Positions 17,070 to 25,294 of a stretch of 64,000 bases of DNA are shown here, in pieces. The stretch is from Rhizobium sp. Q54 (lineage in GTDB: Bacteria; Pseudomonadota; Alphaproteobacteria; Rhizobiales; Xanthobacteraceae): assembly GCA_945861265.1 (NCBI GenBank), contig CAMAUC010000011.1:1-64000 (forward strand). The letters are read 5' to 3'. A model generated the notes under the pieces. It ran no database searches. It was not told where the DNA came from and saw only the letters and a list, made by a program, of their open reading frames with translations. Made by a program: the position numbers and the translations under genes. Positions within the stretch are counted from its first letter, which is position 1. Every line of letters starts with the position of its first letter.

Positions 17070-17086
17070 TGGGCAAACTTTGCCGG
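17070..17086. promoter_or_regulatory. Candidate FlbD operator in the flhA promoter
   Basis: TGGGCAAACTTTGCCGG holds the perfect inverted repeat GGCAAA-C-TTTGCC. The spacing from the CtrA site (8 bp) equals that in the fliF promoter. Confidence 0.55.
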
Positions 17087-17149
17087 GTTCGGGGCGTCCG
17101 CCCCGCGTCCTGTCGTCCGCGTTTTTGAAGCGGCACACCCGGGTAAGCA

Positions 17150-19273
17150 ATGACCGACATTTCCGCCGCTCCGGCCCCCGCGACCAGCGGCTTCAAGATC
17201 CCCAGCCTGAGCGCCATGGGTGAGGCGATCCGAAAAGGCGATATGGGCCTCGCCGTCGGCGTCCTGCTCATCCTCGTCATCCTGATCCTGCCTTTGCCGC
17301 CAATCCTTCTGGACATGGCGCTGGCGGTTTCGATCATCCTGTCGATCCTGATCCTGATGACGGCATTGTTCATCCAGACGCCGCTCGAATTCTCGGCCTT
17401 CCCGACCGTGCTGCTGATCGCGACCATGCTTCGGCTGTCGCTCAATCTTGCCTCGACCCGTCTCATTCTCTCGCACGGTCATGAAGGCCCGAGCGCCGCC
17501 GGCCACGTCATTGAAGCCTTTGGCAATTTCGTGATGAGCGGCAATTTCGTCATCGGCATCATCGTCTTCACGATCCTGGTGATCGTCAACTTCGTCGTCA
17601 TCACCAAAGGCTCGGGCCGTATCGCCGAAGTCGCCGCGCGCTTCCACCTCGACGCCATGCCGGGCAAGCAGATGGCGATCGACGCCGACATGTCGGCCGG
17701 CCTGATCGACGAAAACGAAGCCCGCGCCCGCCGCAAGACTTTGGAAGCCGAAGGCGGCTTCTTCGGCGCCATGGACGGCGCCTCCAAATTCGTGCGCGGC
17801 GACGCCATTGCCGGCCTGATGGTCGTGTTCATCAACGTCATCGGCGGCATGATCATCGGCATGGCGCAACAGGGTCTGCCCTTCGCCGAGGCCGCGCGCA
17901 CCTACACGCTGTTGACCGTCGGCGACGGCCTGGTGACGCAGGTCCCGGCGCTGATCGTCTCGACCGCCGCCGGCCTGCTTGTGTCGAAGGCCGGCATCGC
18001 CGGCTCGGCCGACAAGGCGATGATGAAGCAACTGTCCGGCTACCCGAAGGCGCTCGGCATGTCCGGCGGCGTCATGCTGATCATGGCGCTATTGCCCGGC
18101 ATACCGTTCCTGCCCTTCGTGTTTCTCGGCGGCGGCGCCTCGGCGCTGGCCTATGTCTTTCACAAGCGCGCCAAGCTCGTCGCCACCACGGAAGCGACCA
18201 AGGCCGAGACCGAAACCAAGACCGCGGCGGCGGCCGAAGAACCGATCGCCACCGCGCTCAAGATCGACGATCTCAAGGTCGAACTCGGCTACGCCCTGCT
18301 GCCGCTGGTCAATTCGCCGGACGGCTCGGACCGCCTGACCGAGCAGATCAAGGCGCTGCGCCGTTCGCTCGCCGGCGAGATGGGCTTCGTGATGCCGGCG
18401 GTGCGCATCCTCGACAACGTCAACCTCGATTCCAATTCCTACGTCATCAAGATCAAGGAAGTCGAAGCCGGCAGCGGAAAGATCTGGGCCAATCAATACA
18501 TGGTCATGGATCCGGCCGGCGGCCAGGTGAACCTGCCGGGCACCCACACCACCGAGCCGACATTCGGATTGCCGGCGACCTGGGTCGACGCCAGCATCAA
18601 GGAAGAAGCGGCGATGCGCGGCTACACCGTGGTCGACGCCGCCACCGTGCTGTCGACGCATCTGACCGAATTGCTCAAAGGCAACATGTCGGACCTGCTC
18701 TCCTATGGCGAGGTGCAGAAGTTGCTCAAGGACCTGCCGAAAGAACAGAGCGAATTGCTCAAGGACCTGGTGCCGACGCTCATCACCACCTCCGGCATCC
18801 AGCGCGTGCTGCAAATACTGCTCGGCGAGCGCGTCTCGATCCGCGATCTCTCCACCATCCTCGAAGGCATCGCCGAAGGCGCCGGCTCGACGCGCAACCC
18901 GGCCACCTTGGCCGAACACGTCCGCGCCCGAATCTCGCGCCAGATCTGCGCGCAATACACCAGCCACAACGGCTATCTGCCGCTTATCGCCATGTCGGCG
19001 AAGTGGGAGCAGGCCTTCGCCGAGTCGATCGTCGGCCAGGGCGACGACCGCCATCTGGCGATGCAGCCGTCGCGCCTGTCGGAGTTCATCACCGCGGTGC
19101 GCGAACGGTTCGAGGCGGCGGCGCGCGAAGGCGAAGCGCCGGTGCTGGTCACCTCGGCCAGCATCCGCCCTTTCGTGCGCGGCATCGTCGAGCGCTTCCG
19201 CGCCCAGACGCCGGTGATCTCGCAGTCCGAAATCCACCCGCGCGCGCGGTTGAAGACGGTCGGAAGTATTTAA
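17150..19273 (+). CDS. flhA: Flagellar export gate protein FlhA
   Basis: 707 residues. FlhA is the large gate component of the flagellar type III export apparatus; its cytoplasmic ring receives chaperone-substrate complexes. Eight membrane helices lie in the first about 330 residues, with the family motif FPTVLLIATMLRLSLNLAST near residue 83 and a charged FHIPEP-like loop between helices 4 and 5 (RFHLDAMPGKQMAIDAD near 164). The C-terminal 360 residues form the cytoplasmic domain, ending AQTPVISQSEIHPRARLK. A diverged copy of this last segment lies near 22165-22215. Confidence 0.96.
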   Translation: MTDISAAPAPATSGFKIPSLSAMGEAIRKGDMGLAVGVLLILVILILPLPPILLDMALAVSIILSILILMTALFIQTPLEFSAFPTVLLIATMLRLSLNLASTRLILSHGHEGPSAAGHVIEAFGNFVMSGNFVIGIIVFTILVIVNFVVITKGSGRIAEVAARFHLDAMPGKQMAIDADMSAGLIDENEARARRKTLEAEGGFFGAMDGASKFVRGDAIAGLMVVFINVIGGMIIGMAQQGLPFAEAARTYTLLTVGDGLVTQVPALIVSTAAGLLVSKAGIAGSADKAMMKQLSGYPKALGMSGGVMLIMALLPGIPFLPFVFLGGGASALAYVFHKRAKLVATTEATKAETETKTAAAAEEPIATALKIDDLKVELGYALLPLVNSPDGSDRLTEQIKALRRSLAGEMGFVMPAVRILDNVNLDSNSYVIKIKEVEAGSGKIWANQYMVMDPAGGQVNLPGTHTTEPTFGLPATWVDASIKEEAAMRGYTVVDAATVLSTHLTELLKGNMSDLLSYGEVQKLLKDLPKEQSELLKDLVPTLITTSGIQRVLQILLGERVSIRDLSTILEGIAEGAGSTRNPATLAEHVRARISRQICAQYTSHNGYLPLIAMSAKWEQAFAESIVGQGDDRHLAMQPSRLSEFITAVRERFEAAAREGEAPVLVTSASIRPFVRGIVERFRAQTPVISQSEIHPRARLKTVGSI

Positions 19274-19308
19274 CGCGACGGCACTCACGCGGCGCAATAC
19301 CTGCCTTG

Positions 19309-19322
19309 TTGACCCATCTCAA
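19309..19322. promoter_or_regulatory. Weak FNR/FixK-like box upstream of the OsmC gene
   Basis: TTGAC-CCAT-CTCAA matches TTGAT-N4-ATCAA at 8 of 10 positions. It lies about 82 bp upstream of the start at 19404. A better box occurs at 22681. Confidence 0.3.
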
Positions 19323-19403
19323 TAGAGACCGGGCAGCCGTCGGCTACCTAAACCTATACAATCGCAGTTACACCGCGCGCTGGTCGGTCCAGGGAGGTAT
19401 CCC

Positions 19404-19811
19404 ATGCTTGAATACGATGTGATTGCGCGGCGCGTCGATTCACATGGCAGCGTAGCCCAGTGCAAAGAGGCTGAGATCGTCCTCGACACCGACATGAACG
19501 GCCGCGCCGACGCCTTCAATCCGGCGGAACTGCTTCTGGCCGCGATTGCCGCCTGCATGATCAAGGGAATCGAACGGGTCGCACCGATGCTCCAGTTCAA
19601 TTTCCGTGGCGTCGAAGTCCGCCTTCATGGCGCTCGTCAGGACAGTCCGCCATTCATGGCGGCGATCACCTATGATCTCATCGTCGATACCGACGAAGAT
19701 GACCGGCGTCTCGAATTGCTGCACCAGAATGTTCGAAAATACGGGACGATCTCGAACACGGTCGCCGCCGCAACGAAGCTCGAGGGGCGGATCATACGGC
19801 GTCCTTCATGA
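19404..19811 (+). CDS. OsmC family protein
   Basis: 135 residues. OsmC/Ohr-type proteins are small dimeric thiol peroxidases. The family pattern is visible: NPAELLLAAIAACMIKGIERVA near residues 42-62, FNFRGVEVRLHGAR and the C-terminal NVRKYGTISNTVAAATKLEG. Only one of the two usual catalytic Cys is evident (AACMIKG), and the second (in the VCPV motif of true OsmC) is replaced by YGTIS, so peroxidase activity is doubtful. RBS AGGGAGG precedes the ATG. It is followed after 20 bases by the metal ATPase gene. Confidence 0.82.
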   Translation: MLEYDVIARRVDSHGSVAQCKEAEIVLDTDMNGRADAFNPAELLLAAIAACMIKGIERVAPMLQFNFRGVEVRLHGARQDSPPFMAAITYDLIVDTDEDDRRLELLHQNVRKYGTISNTVAAATKLEGRIIRRPS

Positions 19812-19831
19812 AACCATGATTGAGTGTGACG

Positions 19832-22186
19832 ATGGCCGCTGACAAACTGGCGCTCGATCTGACGCTCGTGCTGCCGCACATCCCCGACGAGCGGGATTCC
19901 TGCGTCGAGAGGCTGGTTTCTCTGCTCAAGGGCGAGAACATCGATCGGGCACACGTCATTCACGAGGACGGCAAAGCGCGGCTATGCCTGCACTACGATT
20001 CCGACCGGATCGGATTGGCGGAAGTACGACAATTGGTCGCCGCGGCCGGCGCCGCGATCGACAAGCGCTATGTGCATGATAGCCTTCGCATCGAAGGCAT
20101 GGACTGCCCGACCTGCGCCAACGTCATCGAGCACGCCCTCGGCCGTCTCGACGGCGTGCTTGAAGCCAAGGTGAGCTACGCGGCCGAGCGGCTGCGCCTG
20201 GAATATGACAGCGAACAAACGTCGCACCGGGCGGTGAAGCGCCGCATCGAAGCACTGGGCTATCACGTCTTCGCATTGGAAGCCGACGCCGGATGGTGGG
20301 TAGAGCATCGCGAGTTGGTTTTCAGTTTCACCGCTGGCGTGCTGCTGCTTGGCGGCTGGCTCGGCGGGCTCGCGGGCGCGCCATTCGCTGTATCTCTTGG
20401 ATTCTATCTCGCCGCCTATGCATTCGGCGGCTTCTTTACTGTACGCGACGCAGTGCAAAGCCTGTGGACGCGGCGCTTCGATATCGACACGCTCATGCTG
20501 GTCGCGGCGGTGGGGGCGGCGATCCTGGGCGAATGGGCGGAAGGCGCCCTTTTGCTGTTTCTATTCAGCCTCGGCCACGCCCTTGAGCATTTAGCCATGG
20601 ACCGCGCGCGCCACGCGATCGAAGCGCTGGCCGATCTGGCGCCGAAGACGGCGCTGGTGCGCCGCGATGGGGCGGAACTCGAAGTCCCGGTCGCGGAATT
20701 GCTGCGCGGCGACATCGTCATCGTCAAGCCTGGCCAGCGCCTGCCGGCCGACGGCAAAGTCACCGAGGGCAATTCCTCGGTCGATCAGTCGCCGGTCACC
20801 GGCGAGTCGGTTCCGGTGGACAAAAGCCCCGATGACGTCGTCTTCGCCGGCACCGTCAATGGCGACGGCGTTCTGCTGGTCGAAGTCACCAAGCTCGCCA
20901 CGGAAAGTACGCTGGCGCGCATGGTGCGGCTGGTCTCCGACGCGCAGACGCAGAAATCGCCAACCCAGAATTTGACCGACCGTATCGAGCGCATCTTTGT
21001 GCCGGTCGTGCTGATCGGCGCCGCTCTCCTGATCGCCGTGCCGCCGCTGTTCGGCTTTCCCTTTGCCGAGTCCTTTTATCGCGCGATGGCGGTGCTGGTG
21101 GCGGCTTCGCCCTGCGCGCTTGCTATCGGCACGCCGGCGGCGGTGCTTTCGGCCGTAGCCCGCGCCGCGCAGCTAGGCGTACTGATCAAAGGCGGCGCGC
21201 ATCTGGAAAATCTTGGCCGATTGACGGCGATTGCCTTCGACAAGACCGGTACGATTACCGAAGGCAAGCCGCGTCTCACGGACATCGTCGGCTTCGACGC
21301 GACGGAGAATGACGTTCTTGCGCTGGCAGCCGCACTGGAGAGCCGCAGTGGCCATCCATTGGCGCAGGCCATCGTCGCGGCGGCCCGCGAGCGTGGGCTG
21401 CGCTGGAACGAGCCCGCGGACTTTGAGGCGGTGAATGGCAAGGGCATACGCGCAACTCTTGGCGCGCGACGCATCGAGATCGGAAATCTGAAGCTTTTTG
21501 CAGACGAGGCGATGAGCGCGGACGTGTCGGCGCAAGTCGAACGACTGGAAGCCGCCGGTCGCACGACGATGCTGGTGCGCGCGGATGGTCGCTTCATCGG
21601 TATCGTCGGGCTGATGGATACCCCACGCGCCGGCGTGGCGTCCGTATTGGCGGACCTGCGAGCATTGGGCGTTACCAAGACAGTGATGCTGACAGGGGAC
21701 AACGAGCGCGTCGCTCGTGCGGTGGCGCAGACGGTAGGTCTGGAAGACATTCGCGCCAGCCTGTTGCCCGAAGACAAGATCGCCGCCGTAGCCGATCTCG
21801 TAAAAGAGTATGGCCAGGCGGCCATGGTCGGCGACGGCGCCAATGACGGGCCGGCGCTCGCCCGCGCCACGGTGGGCATCGCCATGGGCGGCGCCGGCAC
21901 CGACGTGGCGCTGGAAGCCGCCGATGTTGTGTTGATGGGAGACGACCTCGGCAGACTGCCATTCGCTGTCGGCTTAGGCCGCGCGGCGCGAGCGATCATC
22001 CGCCAGAATCTGTTCATCGCACTCGGTGCCGTTGCGCTGCTGATACCGGCGACTCTGTTTGGCTGGGCCGGCCTCGGCATCGCCGTGCTGATTCACGAAG
22101 GCTCGACGATTGTCGTCGTCGTCAATGCGCTGCGATTGCTGACTTACGCTGCTTCACCGGCACCGTCCGCGCCGGGATTCCGGTGA
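19832..22186 (+). CDS. P1B-type metal-transporting ATPase, P1B-4-like
   Basis: 784 residues. A heavy-metal export ATPase of the inner membrane. An N-terminal metal-binding domain has GMDCPTCA at residues 89-96, preceded by another about 80-residue ferredoxin-like segment without Cys pair. The membrane motif is SPC (426-428) and the last helix has HEGST (from H755), the P1B-4 pattern linked to Co, Fe, Zn or Cd rather than Cu. The phosphorylated Asp is D470 in DKTGT, and GDGAND is in the hinge. An ATG at 19832 is preferred; TTG 19820 and GTG 19826 are in frame. The last about 8 codons run out of frame through a fragment of flhA-like DNA, so the C-terminus looks replaced. Confidence 0.9.
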   Translation: MAADKLALDLTLVLPHIPDERDSCVERLVSLLKGENIDRAHVIHEDGKARLCLHYDSDRIGLAEVRQLVAAAGAAIDKRYVHDSLRIEGMDCPTCANVIEHALGRLDGVLEAKVSYAAERLRLEYDSEQTSHRAVKRRIEALGYHVFALEADAGWWVEHRELVFSFTAGVLLLGGWLGGLAGAPFAVSLGFYLAAYAFGGFFTVRDAVQSLWTRRFDIDTLMLVAAVGAAILGEWAEGALLLFLFSLGHALEHLAMDRARHAIEALADLAPKTALVRRDGAELEVPVAELLRGDIVIVKPGQRLPADGKVTEGNSSVDQSPVTGESVPVDKSPDDVVFAGTVNGDGVLLVEVTKLATESTLARMVRLVSDAQTQKSPTQNLTDRIERIFVPVVLIGAALLIAVPPLFGFPFAESFYRAMAVLVAASPCALAIGTPAAVLSAVARAAQLGVLIKGGAHLENLGRLTAIAFDKTGTITEGKPRLTDIVGFDATENDVLALAAALESRSGHPLAQAIVAAARERGLRWNEPADFEAVNGKGIRATLGARRIEIGNLKLFADEAMSADVSAQVERLEAAGRTTMLVRADGRFIGIVGLMDTPRAGVASVLADLRALGVTKTVMLTGDNERVARAVAQTVGLEDIRASLLPEDKIAAVADLVKEYGQAAMVGDGANDGPALARATVGIAMGGAGTDVALEAADVVLMGDDLGRLPFAVGLGRAARAIIRQNLFIALGAVALLIPATLFGWAGLGIAVLIHEGSTIVVVVNALRLLTYAASPAPSAPGFR

Positions 22187-22216
22187 TCGCGCAGAGCGAA
22201 ATTCACCCACGCGCCA
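22165..22216 (+). pseudogene. Diverged fragment of an flhA 3' end
   Basis: About 51 bases match the end of the intact flhA (19194-19244) at 41 positions. Read in the matching frame it gives VRAGIPVIAQSEIHPRARS, against FRAQTPVISQSEIHPRAR in FlhA. The differences are mostly silent, so this is a real remnant and not chance. The metal ATPase stop codon falls inside it in another frame. Confidence 0.75.
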
Positions 22217-22225
22217 GAAGCCACA

Positions 22226-22594
22226 TCACGCCGGAGGCGTGGCGCTCGCTGCTTTCCGCGCTTCAAATTGTGAATACGCCTCGAACGCATGACTCGCATA
22301 CATGGCCGACGGCCCGGCACCCATATAGATGGCCATGCCGAGAACCTCGGCCACTTCGTCCCGCGAGGCACCTTGCTCGAAGGCAGCCTTGACGTGAAAC
22401 GCAATGCAGTCATCGCATCTCACGGCGACAGAAATAGCGAGTGCAATGAGTTCCTTCGTCTTGCTGTCGAGGGCCTTGCCTGACAGCGCGGCCTGAGCCA
22501 TATCGGCAAAGGCCTTCATAACCTCCGGAGCGCCACCGCGAAGATTACGCAGCGGCCCCGTCAGGTCCTTCACGAAATCGGGCCATTCTTTCAT
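22226..22594 (-). CDS. Carboxymuconolactone decarboxylase (CMD/AhpD-like) family protein
   Basis: 122 residues. The CMD helical core is clear: KTKELIALAISVAVRCDDCIAFH, with the redox CxxC pair (CDDC) followed by His three residues on, as in AhpD-like peroxidase proteins. EQGASRDEVAEVLGMAIYMGAGP follows. This makes a thiol-peroxidase or disulfide reductase role more likely than ring-cleavage chemistry. The start MKEWPDFV at 22594 is preferred over the longer frame to 22639. It faces the ATPase gene end to end. An FNR/FixK-like box lies 87 bp upstream. Confidence 0.85.
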   Translation of the reverse strand: MKEWPDFVKDLTGPLRNLRGGAPEVMKAFADMAQAALSGKALDSKTKELIALAISVAVRCDDCIAFHVKAAFEQGASRDEVAEVLGMAIYMGAGPSAMYASHAFEAYSQFEARKAASATPPA

Positions 22595-22993
22595 CGGACA
22601 AATTCCAATTTTGCCAATTGCGTTTTGGCTGTGCTGCAAACCTGAGGATACTTGGCTAATTCCAAATCAGCCTCAAGCTTTTGACATGTATCAACCCGCA
22701 AGCTCGAAGCGAGGCGCTACTCGAGGCGTCGGGAACCCGCAGGATGCTCAAGCGCGCGAAACCGCGGCGCGCAAAGGCGAAGCGCCAGCCCTGATCGGGC
22801 AACGTCCGCCCGGTCGGCCAAAGCAACTCGGTCACAGTTGATTCGTTTCGAACTTGCCTCCAGCCATGCCGTCGGCTTCATTGGCATAGACGCGCAATGT
22901 CGGATATCATACAATGTACCATCATCGGCGGCGCAAAGGCCGGCGCGGTGACTGAGAGACGCATTGTGCTCCCATCCGTAAGGATCCGGAAAC
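22595..22993. other. 399-base spacer between the divergent CMD and Crp/Fnr-family genes
   Basis: The spacer holds the FNR/FixK-like box at 22681-22694 and ordinary GC-rich sequence otherwise. No convincing reading frame, tRNA or terminator was seen. A short frame at 22611-22841 has no start signal or family resemblance. Confidence 0.5.
22681..22694. promoter_or_regulatory. FNR/FixK-like box
   Basis: TTGAC-ATGT-ATCAA, one mismatch from TTGAT-N4-ATCAA. Its centre is about 93 bp upstream of the CMD start on the minus strand and about 306 bp from the Crp/Fnr-family gene on the plus strand. Confidence 0.5.
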
Positions 22994-23722
22994 GTGGCAT
23001 CTCGCTTCCCGAACTCGAAGTCCCGCACGCCGGGCAAACGCGGCAAGTCAGGCGGCGCGGCGCCGTTCGATCCGGCCAATTATCTTGAGACCGTGGCCAA
23101 GGGCCGCACGATCTCCCTGCACAAGAAGAAGGGCATCATCTTCAAGCAGGGCGACGATGCCGATTCCGTCATCTATATCCGTTCCGGCCAGGTCAAGGTC
23201 ACGGTCGTCTCCGCGGAAGGCAACGAAGCCATCGTCGCCATTCTTGGCGCCGATGAATTTCTCGGCGAGGGCTGCCTGATCGGCCAATTGAAGCGGCTGG
23301 CGACGGCCTCGGCGATGACCGATTGCACCGTCATGCAGGTCGGCAAGGCTGAACTTCAAAGGGTGCTGAAAGACGAAGCTACCTTTTCGCAAATGTTCGT
23401 CACACATATTCTGGCGCGCAACGAACGCATTCAGGAAGACCTTGTCGATCAGCTCTTCAACTCGACGGAAAAGCGGCTTGCACGCGTGCTCCTGCTCCTG
23501 GCGAATTTCGGCAAGACCGGCCGGCCCGAACCGATTATCGGCAAGATCAGCCAGGAGACGCTGGCGGAAATGATCGGCACGACGCGCTCGCGCGTCAGCC
23601 ATTTCATGAACAAGTTTCGCAAACTCGGCTTCATCGCCTACAACGGGCACATCGACGTGCACAGCTCGTTGCTGACCGTGGTGCTGGCCGACAAGGGACG
23701 ATCGGTCGAGCAGGCATTGTAG
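22994..23722 (+). CDS. Crp/Fnr family transcriptional regulator
   Basis: 242 residues. The cyclic-nucleotide-binding-type beta barrel covers about residues 35-150 (GIIFKQGDDADSVIYIRSGQVKVTV, GADEFLGEGCLIG), and the winged helix about 165-225. The recognition helix reads TTRSRVSHFMNKFRKLG, without the E-x-x-S-R of FNR/FixK, so it may not bind the TTGAT box nearby. The Cys clusters of oxygen-sensing FNR are absent. The start is GTG at 22994 with AAGGATCCGG upstream. The first about 25 residues are basic and extra. The ligand is unknown. Confidence 0.88.
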   Translation: MASRFPNSKSRTPGKRGKSGGAAPFDPANYLETVAKGRTISLHKKKGIIFKQGDDADSVIYIRSGQVKVTVVSAEGNEAIVAILGADEFLGEGCLIGQLKRLATASAMTDCTVMQVGKAELQRVLKDEATFSQMFVTHILARNERIQEDLVDQLFNSTEKRLARVLLLLANFGKTGRPEPIIGKISQETLAEMIGTTRSRVSHFMNKFRKLGFIAYNGHIDVHSSLLTVVLADKGRSVEQAL

Positions 23723-23844
23723 CGCGACGCCGGCGGCAGCCGCGCCAACAATATGCAGCGACAAGTGAGCGAATTCGCACAGTATTGATCCAGCCCTTCC
23801 CTTAGCCTCGACACCTCTAGAGTGTGAGTCAATTGGAGGAAATC

Positions 23845-24075
23845 ATGAGAAAGACATTCTTGGCTTTGTCCGCCGCGGCGGTCATCGCGCTCGGCACCAT
23901 CGCGGCGCCGACGCCGAGCCGCGCCAACGGCCTGGTCGTCGCGGCCATTGTCGTTGGCGCCGTTATCGCCACCTGCTTAGTGGTCCAAGCGGTCGCGCAC
24001 CCGGCCTATGCCACCGACGACAGACGGGGGCATCGCCGACATCACCGCCGGCATCACCGGTATCGCGCGAACTAA
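23845..24075 (+). CDS. Small secreted or membrane protein with a His/Arg-rich tail
   Basis: 76 residues from the ATG at 23845, which has TTGGAGGAA just upstream. The N-terminus is a signal peptide (MRKTFLALSAAAVIALGTIA), a second hydrophobic stretch runs through about residues 28-50 (LVVAAIVVGAVIATCLVVQAV), and the last 15 residues are almost all His and Arg (DDRRGHRRHHRRHHRYR). The tail could bind metal or polyanions; this is inference. It follows the Crp/Fnr-family gene and ends at a terminator, closing the accessory block that includes the metal ATPase. Confidence 0.7.
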   Translation: MRKTFLALSAAAVIALGTIAAPTPSRANGLVVAAIVVGAVIATCLVVQAVAHPAYATDDRRGHRRHHRRHHRYRAN

Positions 24076-24105
24076 ATCGCCGCCGGACCGGCATCAACCG
24101 ACAAC

Positions 24106-24133
24106 AAAGGCCGCCGCACAGGCGGCCTTTGTT
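24106..24133 (+). terminator. Terminator hairpin after the His/Arg-rich protein gene
   Basis: AAAGGCCGCC (24106-24115) pairs with GGCGGCCTTT (24121-24130), loop GCACA. The U-run is short. Confidence 0.65.
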
Positions 24134-24271
24134 CAATCCGTGACCGACGACAACGGCACATTGACGACGAGTCACTTCGACGCAGCTATTTCAATGTGTC
24201 CTGTTTAGACCAGATTCGACGTTTGTTGCTTGCTAGCCTTTCCGGCAGGGGACGCAACTGCGTCGGAGGAC

Positions 24272-25090
24272 ATGATGCGCGCTTTATCGCTCAGCTATCG
24301 CGTGAATCAACTAGCATTCGCAATGTCGGGGACAATGTTTCAACAGCCAGCGGGTTGCCCTCTCGAATCATGCGCCGCGCTCCGGAACGGCACGGTGGAA
24401 CTGGAGCGGCTCAGGCAAGCCGAAACCGATCTATCGGAGTCGCTGGCACGCGAGCGATTGCTGGTGGAGCAAAAAGACGAACTGATCCGTCATAAGGACC
24501 TCCTGAACCGCGAGTCCGATCACCGGCTGATGAACGGCCTTCAAATGGTCACCAGCCTGTTGTCGATGCAAAGCCGGGTAACGCAGGACAAAGAGGCGGC
24601 GGCTCAACTGCGGATCGCGTCCAACCGGGTCGCCACCATCGGCAGCGTCCACCGCAGCCTGCACGCTTTGGACCACATCGACAGCGTGAATTTAACCGCC
24701 TATCTTGAAGACTTGTGCAGGGACATTGCCGGCATGCTGGGCGGCGGCGAAGGCGGGGGGAACAGTCTCTCGGTCGAAGGCGCGCCGCTGAAAGTGCGAA
24801 GCATCACCGGCATTCCACTCGGCTTTATTGTCAGCGAAATGGTGACAAATTCGGCTAAATACGGGGCCGGCAAGATCGTCGTTCGCGTGGCGGCGGACGC
24901 CGGCGACGGCAACACCGTCTCGGTCTCGGATTGCGGCGCCGGATTGCCGAAAGGCTTCGATCCAACCCAATCGAAAGGTCTCGGGATGCGAATCATCCTG
25001 TCGCTGGTGAATCAGATCGGCGGCCAGTTGCGTTTCTCGGCCGGCGATGACGATCGCGGCACCCGGTTTACCGTCGGGTTCCGCGGATAA
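24272..25090 (+). CDS. HWE/HisKA_2-type sensor histidine kinase, soluble
   Basis: 272 residues. The phospho-acceptor His is H84 in ESDHRLMNGLQMVTSLL, the HisKA_2 dimerisation motif. The HATPase domain follows from about residue 165, with the N-box FIVSEMVTNSAKYG and G-boxes CGAGLPKGFD and GLGMRI. There is no membrane helix; the first about 70 residues hold a short helical segment (QAETDLSESLARERLLVEQKDE), probably a coiled coil. The start has GGAGG immediately upstream, with ATG at 24272 and 24275 both possible. Kinases of this class often feed the PhyR/EcfG stress response in alphaproteobacteria; no partner response regulator is nearby. Confidence 0.88.
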   Translation: MMRALSLSYRVNQLAFAMSGTMFQQPAGCPLESCAALRNGTVELERLRQAETDLSESLARERLLVEQKDELIRHKDLLNRESDHRLMNGLQMVTSLLSMQSRVTQDKEAAAQLRIASNRVATIGSVHRSLHALDHIDSVNLTAYLEDLCRDIAGMLGGGEGGGNSLSVEGAPLKVRSITGIPLGFIVSEMVTNSAKYGAGKIVVRVAADAGDGNTVSVSDCGAGLPKGFDPTQSKGLGMRIILSLVNQIGGQLRFSAGDDDRGTRFTVGFRG

Positions 25091-25294
25091 TGATACCGTT
25101 CGGCCGCGGCCATTTCCATAAACTAAATTGCCAAACTTTCCGGCGGGTTTATCGCTGTCTTTCGTAACCACGTTCCTACAGCCGCTCTTTAATGTTTAAC
25201 AGTTTCAATGCCGGCGGGGAACGGGCGCCAACAACGGCTCTCGAAACCGGCATGCGATGTCCGCGCTGCCGGCATACGGACAGTCCGCGGTTAG

